NCBI GenBank assembly: GCA_036244855.1
Contig: BQKZ01000562.1
Coordinates: forward strand, 82,505 to 146,504
DNA: 64,000 nt
Reading direction: 5' to 3'
From: Temnopleurus reevesii
Taxonomy: Eukaryota > Echinodermata > Echinoidea > Temnopleuroida > Temnopleuridae
Shown piece after piece: positions 55,087-64,000 of the stretch (positions are counted from its first letter, which is position 1; each line of letters opens with the position of its first letter). The translations under genes and the position numbers were made by a program. Under the pieces are notes generated by a model. The model was not told the DNA's origin. It did not search any database and worked only from the letters and a program-made list of their open reading frames with translations.

Positions 55087-57974
55087 GGCCTACTGTTGCA
55101 ATGTCGTCTTCATACAAGGATGCCCTTCGTCTACACTTACTACGTGAAAACATGGATGATATGATTGATTTTCCTCTGATGGGCTGTATTAAATCAAACA
55201 TAAGTATTATACCTTTTCACAATACTAATCTAAAACAATTGAATGACATAACTTAATGCATTTTAAAGTCATTTTTTTTTATTTGAATAATTGTTGTGAA
55301 TAACCCCTCATAAGATACAACAAAAAAATTAACACAATTGGCCGTTCGCAACGAAACCTCAAGAGAAATGAATTGTTTAAATACATGCTCTAAATAGATT
55401 AAGGATGTTTCGGAAATCTTTACAGCTATTGAGTCAATTCAATTAATCTAAATCAATATCATTTCGATACACTTCACATTAATCCTGAAAAAGTTACCTT
55501 TGCAGTAATATTCAATTTGGAGTTTTAAAACAGCCTGACCAGATTGAATTTCTGGTCTTGTTTATATTCATTATCTCGAACATAATGGTCATCAGATTGT
55601 TGGTTTTGAGCTTTTAGCCTATATGTTTTGCTCGATATTGGCGATAGATAGAGTAATAGAATAATCAAATTTTCTAAATAATTCATGAACTTCACGCTAT
55701 CAAATTCCACGGGCTAAATCGTTACATTTTAGACATTTATTGTATTCGCTATTCTCATCCTTTCCACAATTTTCGTTTGAAATAAGCATACATTTCAAAA
55801 GTTTTTCCCCAAATTTATCTCTTCAAAATGACATCCGTTCAATCGTTTCCCTTTGTAAGTAACTTATTCTCGTAATTCTCACCCCGAACTTGATTCAATA
55901 AAGTATATACGTCATTTGTGTTCTATCAATCCTTCTCTCAGTCTCTCTTAGCTTTCCCTCCATTTTCTCCTCATGACATATACTAGAGGTCCTACTTTGA
56001 TTGACCTTTTGGAATGAGTTTTGTCAATCTGTCTGTACAGGCGAGACGTCTGGCCTACCATTCCTAATCACACTAACTCTGATCACAATAACACGGCCCA
56101 ACTTTCATTAAGTTCAGCAATCATATTCAACCCCCCTCTACCAAACTTTTGAAAAAGTTGAAACTTTCCCTCTGTACATCCCATTGATGACGTCACATGA
56201 AAAAAGTACGGGGAGCTTCAAATGCAGAAAGAAAAAGTGGCAGAGATAATTCAAAGTGATACAAAGTGTATCGTCATCCATTCGGATTTGCAAAAGCACG
56301 TCACTTTGCTTTAAAACACAGAAATCTAGAGGAAAAAAAGCAAACCGCCTAAATCCGAAACAAAATAAGACAAACAAACAAGCAAACAGATAAAAACGGC
56401 TTTATTTCTCGACGAAATTACATAATTGACCTTATGCAGTTTCGAAATTGGCTAACGCTGAAATGTGCGCATGCCGAGCGCTCTCCAAACAAATTTAGTA
56501 TCAGCCAAAAGCACGCCCTCCGCCTTATGAAAATATATTAATCCGTATATCCTAAAATCATACATCTCATAAGACAAGCGCATTGACAACATCGCCGGAA
56601 TCACCCTTCAAAAAGTGGATTTTTAGCCGTCATATGAAAGGGGGGGGGGCGAAGCTTCTCCAAATACGTTTAGATATGTAGGGAAGTCCTGAGAAAACGG
56701 CTCAGCAGTCAGAAAACACATGGATCGGGGTCAGCAAAACTATGACGCTCTACTTTGCCGAAGCTCCATTTAGAGGTTCATCTGCTCATGATCCCGATGA
56801 TGAGGATGATGATTGCGGTAAAGAGTTAAGATATAAATTGGGTTAAATCGCTTGAATCTTGAAATATAACATACAATTGAACTTATACCGTGTTTATACG
56901 AAATTCTCAACAATGCTAGTCGATTTTTAAAGACTTTTTAAAATTACAAATGACAATTTACAAATCTAAAATTGTTCCAATCCAATACATGTTTATTTAA
57001 AAAAACATTCTGCCAAGCTTTCGGAATTCGGTTTCAATTCTAGATGCATCAGTCATAATCTGTTCAATTTGGTTAGATTACAGCTCACTTTGGTCAGGTT
57101 TGCTAAAATAAATAATTCAAGGGAGAAAATAAATTTTCTTCAAAAGAATAATGTCAATATACAACCTAAAGGAGATGACTCCTACCAAAAACGTTGTAGA
57201 TTTATACAGGTTGACAAAATAATGAGAAAAAGAATTAATTCCTGACGAAGTGAAACAAACGAGGAAATTCGATTTAGAGTAAATTAGGATTAATTCTACA
57301 TCAAAATTGACTCAAGCAAAACAAGTTAGAATGGGAAAGTTAATTGAAGGATATAAAATAAACTTTGTAGATGGTCAAAACAATTTGCGGTCAAGAAAAG
57401 TATACGGACCAAGTTCAATGGACTTAGATAATACATGTAGTAATTAAAGTTGAATATTCGCAATAATAACGTATAATACTTAGTAGCTATTGGATTTAAG
57501 ATTCTAATCAGAATATCTAGTTAGAAGTATATAAATCATAAATATGAAGATAATCAAGATATATAATTGTCTCTTCAAATGGGATCAGATTCCATATCAA
57601 TAAACACATCAAATTCATTGGGGGACTACTTCTATAGTGGCCTGATTAATAGGCTTGTCTGTTGCAGCCACTCAGCAGCTGCCTAGAATCGTCAATCTCT
57701 CCCAAGACGAATTGACATGTTCAGATTAATAATTCAAAGAAAAGTCCAAGACATTCTTGTTGCTCGTTTTCAGGTTCGCTAAACAACAAGACCGACCCAC
57801 GCAAAAAGATGTGATTATGTCTCTTCTTCTGGAAAAAAAGTAAACAAAGTGAAAGTGCCCAATCGAATTATGGCAAGAGAAAGGTGAATGACCGCGGGCC
57901 TAGGATTCTATCCGAGATGTGTTCACTTTGAGCAAAATGGCAAAGGAATTGTACAAAGAAAATATGCTTTCATC
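55087..57974. other. intergenic, nothing recognised
   Basis: AT-rich; only a short G-run at about 56641. No gene, tRNA or transposon end was supported. Confidence 0.5.
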
Positions 57975-58225
57975 AAGGCCTTTATAATAGTGGTTATGAC
58001 TCTCGCTTTTCAACCAGAGGGTCGTAGGTTCGAATCCCACACTGTACTGCACTCAACCCAGGTGAGGTGAATGGTTAACGGGTAGGAATATTCATTTCTT
58101 AAAATGCCATGTGCGATGGTGTACGCCGGGCTAAAGCCAGGGTAATAATCATGCAAAATGCCTTGAGCACTCCGCAGAGTGGATACGTGCACTATATAGA
58201 TTGCATCTAATATTATTATTATTCG
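57975..58225 (+). mobile_element. tRNA-derived SINE, full length
   Basis: A-box-like TAGTGGTTATGACTC, perfect B box GGTTCGAATCC (58028-58038), body with CTGCACTCAACCCAGGTGAGG and GAGCACTCCGCAGAGTGG, then GTGCACTATATAGATTGCAT and an (ATT)n tail at about 58211-58223. The same body occurs at 33262 on the other strand. Confidence 0.8.
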
Positions 58226-58244
58226 CACACAAAAGGAATTGAAT

Positions 58245-58395
58245 TCCCTGTTTATTTAGTGAACAGGTGCGGCACAGGTTCAATATTTCTGGGCAGCATA
58301 AGGGGAAAAAGTTTCCTTTATGTGTCTTCAGCTATTGTGAATGTTTGAATTGAAGTAGTCTACTTTGTCCAATTTATGTTTACCTTCTTCTCAGA
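58245..58395 (+). repeat. R2 repeat or duplicated element, copy 2
   Basis: TTAGTGAACAGGTGCGGCAC, CAGCTATTGTGAATG and GTCTACTTTGTCCAATTTATG match 40487-40640 in order. Confidence 0.45.
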
Positions 58396-61159
58396 GTGCC
58401 TAATAACTAAACCTTGTACTGCAAACAAACGTACAATCTTTCAAATATTGAGCAAATTCTGCTCAAAAAGTGATGTATGTGTATTACAAAGTAATTGGGC
58501 AGTTCTTTTCAATATTTTGTTCATTATAGTAAATTACCTTCTTGAATAGAAATTTTGGCATGAAATTGTGAAATAAAGCTATCAGCCAAAAGGAGAAACC
58601 AATTTTATAAGAAATTACAAAACAATTTTCCCTAGAGAAACTGACAGGGAACCCTTATACATGTAATGTATAACAGAAAATTCATTTTATAGAATACTTG
58701 TGAATTTAGAAACAAGTTAAATAGAAGGGAAGAAAAGAATGCTAAAAACCAACGAATACAAATTATTCATTTCATGTCAAATTAATGTGAGTAAAAATAT
58801 GATGCTAGGTTCGAAATATCAATCAGGGGGAAAAGGAAGGGCGGACACTCGGAAAATAAATTGGACATCAACCACTCCCATGCGAAGCCCCCTTTTTAAT
58901 TTCAATGATGCACTGTGAATTGGTTGTGGTTGCCTAGCAACGATAAGTGGTGGACCAGGGCTGGTGCCGTGTATCATCAAAGCTCATTATCAGGGTCGTT
59001 TTCACCATGACCTCTCCTTATTATCATCCCGGTCGTCGAGACAACGTGTCGAAAGAGCCTTGTCTACTTGGTAAAAGAACCCCCTCCACCACCAATACTT
59101 CGGGAGGGGGGGGGGGGGGGGAGCGGGCGATTGCAAGTGCGTTAGAATGATCCTTTAAGTGGTATTTTCGCAGTGCCAGTATCTGGTCAGAGAATGTTAC
59201 ATTTACACAAACAAACAAGCACACACACAACACACACCCACACACACACCCACACCAACATACACTTACAACATACGAACAGGCCGCACGCGCACGCACG
59301 CATGTACACGCACACATAAACACACACTCATACACGAAAAAGGAGGAAGAAAAAAAGAGTGTGAGGGTTCTGTTCATCTGAAAGATGTTTTTTGTTTTGG
59401 TTTGTATATTTATCGTTTGAAAATTACGGTTCGAGCGATTTGGCAGTTGCGGTTTTTGTTTAGTCCACTTTGTTAGTAAAACTTGTTATTCTGTGCTGGC
59501 TTCCTTCACTTGTCCAAACAACTGTTATTTAATGGGTCGCCTGTACAGGCACAACTTACATTCTTGTAAACTCTCAGGACATTCTCGAGTGATACATATA
59601 CAACAAATGTTACCCCAGATAGAACATCTTTCCTTTCCCGAAACAGAAACAAAAACAGATATGCAAATGAATAAACAAAAGACATGGAAGGAACTCATAT
59701 CACCAAAAAAGGGGAAATATAACGAACAAATCTGCATTTAACAGAAACTCTTCAAAATATGAACGATTTCGCAGTTGAATTTATGAGTCAGTGGGGCCAA
59801 TAAAACTACTAGATACGTTGTCGGAACCGTAATTCACGATGTCCTCATGCAGCCGTAAATTATGAGCTAAGGAGATGGGCTTGTAAACAAATATCATGCT
59901 TTTTTAAGAAGTGAGAGACGCCTACATGTGTCTCTGTCCTAGATGGACACTTGAATATGAACTTGGATAGGCTGGGGCTCCTAAAGATTTAGCCGATTAT
60001 AAAGAGTAAAAAAATCATGCATACACTCATGATTTGATAGCGCTCAAAGTTTGTACCGCCCCACCCCTATAAAAAGGATCATCGGCACAATTGTTGTGAT
60101 CCTTATTAATTTTTGTGCCACGGAGAAGCTGATAAGGAAAAAAAAGAGGTCTTTATTTCAAATTTTGCGCCACTTTTGACCAATAATAAATGAGGAAAAA
60201 AGATAATAACGAAAACAAAAAGGCCGACAATGTAACCGTAACTATAAAGGATCCAAATTGATCCAACTGAAAAAACAAGTTGCCAATAACAAGATTCTAG
60301 CAACCAAACAAAATAGATTGGGCACGTCTGTTTTCTTTGTTAATATCTCACTTTCCCCAATACATCTAGCAATTTCCTTACATGAATGATATTTTGTCCG
60401 ACTCATGAATGGAATTATAGCACCTATAATGGCTTAATGTTACATAGAAAGCTAAAAATTGATCTTAAAAAGCCTAAAAATGGCAATGATGAGATGAGGT
60501 GCGCGGGATGGAGAAGCCGGGAAGGGGCCCGGCGTTTGTGATACCAGAGGGATGCGGCCTCAGTGGCGCCACCCCTGTACACCATGTGTCACTATGTGTT
60601 AGCTTCCATGCATCCTACCACTACCAATCAACATCACCATCCGCCTGGCACGCTTGATACCGGGAAACATCTCGACGGGGTTGCCAAGCGACCCCTCCTC
60701 CTCCATCCCCTACCCCTTAGAGAGGAGTCAATGCCACTTGTGATGTTTGGAGGAGTGTGGTGGATGAGAGGCAAATAACCGGTCATGGCCTAACTCCAAT
60801 CGGTAGTTTAATTGGAGGATTAGATTTGCTTGGAATTGAAGACATTTATTTATTGATTGTTTGGTCATCTCCCATTTTGATAGATGTCCAGTATAATCAT
60901 CACCATATAAGATTTTGGTAATTATATGAGACCGAGTTGATATACAGTTTTGCTATTCCGTGACAAATGGAGAAGTTTCTTAACATCATAATATACTTCG
61001 TATTTGTTTTAAGGGCTGTGAACCTAAGAACTTTGCTTAACCCAAGAAAACTAGTTTTGTTCGAGAAATTTTACGATGCAGTAGCATTTAGCAGTAACGG
61101 TTTGTTTGTTTTAGATATCAATTTTTATCCCTATATTTTGATTAAGGTTTAAATCCATG
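58396..61159. other. intergenic, CA-rich tract and nothing else recognised
   Basis: A (CA)n-rich tract spans about 59210-59335. A G-run lies at about 59106-59120. A GC-richer stretch at 60500-60780 has ORFs but no recognisable protein. Confidence 0.5.
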
Positions 61160-61307
61160 GGCCCGTATTCCGATAGCGAGGTTTAACTCAACCCGGAACC
61201 TAAGCTATTGTTATTTTGACCGGGGCTATTGAAAAGTTAAACCAAGAGTCTAAATTACAATGACTTAGACCTGGGTTAAGTTAAACCTCGCTATCGGAAT
61301 ACGGGCC
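61160..61307. mobile_element. fold-back MITE with 37-38-bp inverted ends
   Basis: GGCCCGTATTCCGATAGCGA and GGTTTAACTCAACCCGG on the left are inverted relative to CCTGGGTTAAGTTAAACC and TCGCTATCGGAATACGGGCC on the right. Centre about 70 bp. No copy with full ends was seen elsewhere in the window, though CAGAATACGGCCCC at about 6365 resembles such an end. Confidence 0.8.
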
Positions 61308-61968
61308 AAAGTTTTTAACTTAATTTGTTAATTGGCGATACTTCATTATTCCCAAGATTGTTTTTCTTCTTTTTTTTTTTGGTCCAATCTGAAAATAAGT
61401 TCGTTATTCTGAAGGAAAGATTTTTCCCATTTTATGCCAAACTATTCTAGATTCAGAATGACGAATAATCAAAATGTCGACACAAAATGTTCGAATTGGC
61501 TGTCTAATTTACCATCTATAGAGCGACGAATTAAGAAAAAAAAAAGATACTCGACAACGTCCTGCTAGGAACCCAACCTAACGACAATTTTACTTATATC
61601 GTATTGACGACTTAATAATGGTACGTCATCGACCAATACAAAACAAAATTAATTGACGAATGAGAACTCATTCCTTTAACAATTACTGGCGATGGATCAC
61701 TGATACAATCAAAAGGATTTCAGATAGTAAGCAATAATCCAAGCATTAAACCGAAGTTAAAGTATAACATGACAAACAGGATCGCGACGTAGCTATTTGC
61801 CGATGACGAGACTCGACATTTGGTCCCGGCATATAGCTTGTTTGTTTGCTGGTAAATGCCCTCTATTTATTTGTGATGTGTATATTGTATTGAAAGACGC
61901 CATGTTTTCTAGACGCTCAGCTTTAAGATGTAAGCAGTTGATGTCTGGACTTGCTCCCATGTCAGTAC

Positions 61969-62595
61969 AGGAGCGTTCCCACTTTACCGATTTGGAGTTT
62001 ATAGTTTATGGGAAGATGAGGTAGCTGCTTCCGAGAGAGGTACTCGTGATAGCTTGCGTAAAGCTCATCATGCAACTCGTGACAACTCGGTAAGATTCGA
62101 CACAGCTCGGCAATACTCGACGCAACTTGGCAGAACTCCCCCCTAAGATCCCAAACTATTTGAACATGCTCAAAAATTTGACGAAGTCTCGTTGAACTTG
62201 ATCAATCTCAGAATATAGTGACAATAATCGTACAAAACACGGTGTGAGTCCTTCGGTCCTCGTATGACCCGTATATGCACATTTATATTTTTCCACTTTC
62301 GTTTTACGAGATATCAGACGGAGAATCGCGTCACAATTGGCTTCATGCGAGTGTACCACGAGTTTACACGAGTTTAACACGATGAAATTTCTTTTTGTCA
62401 TGCATGTTCAATCATTTTGGAACTGCATTCGACCTCATGAAGAGTTGTGCCGAGCTTCGCCGAACTGCGCCGAGTTGCGCCGATTTGTCACCGATTTGCA
62501 TGAATAACTTTATGCAACCTATTTTGGTAAGCTGTCGCAAGTCGCCACTCCATCTCGGCATTCTTCCAACAACTCGGCGAAGTGGGAACGCTCCT
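61969..62595. mobile_element. non-autonomous element with 16-bp inverted ends
   Basis: AGGAGCGTTCCCACTT at 61969-61984 and AAGTGGGAACGCTCCT at 62580-62595 are perfect inverted repeats 627 bp apart. The left half carries repeats of AACTCG and the right half their complement (GCCGAGTTG, GCCGAGCTTCG), so subterminal regions are also inverted and repetitive. The target duplication is not clear and no transposase is present. Confidence 0.65.
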
Positions 62596-62767
62596 TATTT
62601 CATCAGTCGTAACTTTTTATCGAGGTATATGGGGTGATGACCGAGTTGTGTATGGGGCATGTCGGCACGGGTAACAGATCGATGGGCTTAAAAAGGTTGC
62701 TCTGAAGATGATGCATCACTGTGCATGATTATGATTTTCAAGGGTTTTTTTCGCATAAAGACTGAAC

Positions 62768-62835
62768 ATCGCCGAGAATCAAACCCGGACATTGCATGGC
62801 TAGGTACTCATAGCTAAGAAAATTGCCACTTTGGT
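62768..62835 (-). mobile_element. tRNA-like SINE fragment
   Basis: On the minus strand: TTAGCTATGAGTACCTAG (A-box-like) and CGGGTTTGATTCTCG (B-box-like). No tRNA cloverleaf. Confidence 0.4.
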
Positions 62836-63302
62836 TAAAATATAATGGTTTTGGGTAAGAATTTGATTATGTTCCTTAGATATTCTACTTTCTAGACATT
62901 TTTTCACTTTTATTTTCAAACTTGTGTCAAACTTGGATTAAACACAACTATTTTGCACTGACATTCATCCGAAAACATCGATAATATGCATAATAAAAAC
63001 ATTCACAACTTAAAAACCATTTTAGAGTGATTTTTAAGTATAACGTTTCAGGATTCAGAAAATAGCCTTCTTAGCCATAAGTTGGCTTACCGCAGCAATG
63101 GTCCGTGAACGGTCCAGTATTATGAACATACAAGTTAATATATTTACAAGCCTTTTTTAATACCTGAGTATTAACCTCCTCCTTTGCAACAAACGATTTT
63201 AATTGGATTAATATATCTTTTTTTAAATTCGATAAAAATACTTGTTTTCAGAATACCAATCCTTTTCACAAGCCTACCAGCCAGAAATTTGAGGGAACAT
63301 AG

Positions 63303-63431
63303 AGGGAACTGGATGCAAACGTCAAGGAGCTGGGAATGAGATGGACAACCATAACAAAAGAAGTCCAGGACAGGAAAAGCTGGCGTGTTGTCGTCAATGG
63401 CCTATGCTCCAGGAGAAGTGAAAAGTATTGA
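63303..63431 (+). pseudogene. LINE reverse-transcriptase C-terminal fragment
   Basis: A 42-codon frame ending at TGA (63429-63431) reads RELDANVKELGMRWTTITKE, then VQDRKSWRVVVNGLCSRR. The pattern LGxxWxxI...AxDRxxWRxxVxGLCS is the conserved tail of the RT polyprotein of many RTE/CR1-like non-LTR retrotransposons in invertebrates. A stop (TAG) directly precedes it, so it is an isolated, inactive remnant. Confidence 0.6.
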
Positions 63432-64000
63432 GTAAGTACCAGCCAGAAACTGCTAAAAGTCTAGCTCATTAAAAAAAACGTCCTCCATCGTGTATGATAG
63501 AATTGGCAATATCGTAAACTGTTTCCGAATCGATATTTTCTTTTTTTTTCATTTCACATTTTTGTTATTCAGTAACACATCAAAATAATTTTTTTAAATT
63601 CCTACTCAGGTGTACATTGCATTTTACTGCCTAAATCTTTTAGGGAATCATTTTTGCATCTTCAAATTGAAATCAAAAGAGGTCAGTTCAGATATGAAAT
63701 AGAAATACTTGTAGTACTCATTTGTAGATTATGATTACAAGTTTCACTTGCATATTGACCATTTTGGTTCTTTTTTTAATTATCACTTCTAAACTATTTC
63801 TTATCCAGATGATGGTACATTTTTAATCATATTTCAACGGACGCTTATAGATCAGTTTTGGGAAAGATTACACTTCAGAAATTAACTAATTTGTAAGCTG
63901 CAGTAAAACTATCACCATAATTAGAGCATGTTCATGTTTTGTTTGAGTGAAATCAACCTAGAAATTGTTTAATCATCGCGAAACTAAAATCACCCCGTGC
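63432..64000. other. end of window, nothing recognised
   Basis: AT-rich sequence without coding or repeat signal that I could support. Confidence 0.5.

Overview
This is a eukaryotic, intron-rich, AT-rich genomic window with low gene density. It comes from an invertebrate animal, most likely a marine deuterostome such as an echinoderm (inferred from gene content, many short fold-back elements, tRNA-derived SINEs and apparent haplotype-like duplications; the species is not proved). Two assembly gaps (27076-27730 and 51247-51816) and three single Ns (5464, 9102, 38220) interrupt it. No prokaryotic features, CRISPR arrays or rRNA genes were seen.

Only two host genes can be supported. At the left edge, on the + strand, are the last coding exons of a formin of the FMN1/FMN2/cappuccino type: the end of the FH2 domain plus the basic C-terminal tail (exons 429-549, 2653-2797, 3300-3449, 7896-7989, and an uncertain last exon near 10968). 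At 25220-25807 on the - strand is a complete gremlin coding sequence (a DAN-family BMP antagonist, 195 aa, all nine cystine-knot cysteines at vertebrate spacing). It lies in one coding exon that starts 7 nt after a splice acceptor, so non-coding exon(s) must lie to the right; a GC-rich candidate promoter sits near 36.5 kb.

The most important observation is the pairing itself. Formin and gremlin are neighbours and convergent (tail to tail), the same arrangement as human FMN1-GREM1 and FMN2-GREM2. This looks like the unduplicated ancestral locus. In vertebrates the Grem1 limb enhancers lie inside the 3' part of Fmn1, so the formin introns and the roughly 14 kb between the genes are the places to look for gremlin control elements.

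Layout: 1-11 kb, formin 3' end, with decayed tandem copies of two FH2 exons, each split by a small transposon, and duplicated intron blocks ending at single Ns. 11-25 kb, intergenic: MITEs, a 275-bp near-perfect palindrome with 9-bp target duplications, GT-rich tracts, and a 120-bp tandem exon-like repeat. 25-37 kb, gremlin and its probable first intron, including a tandem pair of DR2 nuclear-receptor-type sites. 37-64 kb, no recognisable host gene: SINEs, a (CCA/CAT)n tract, fold-back families, a piggyBac-like MITE, a Foldback/TU-like element around the second gap, and a LINE reverse-transcriptase tail fragment.
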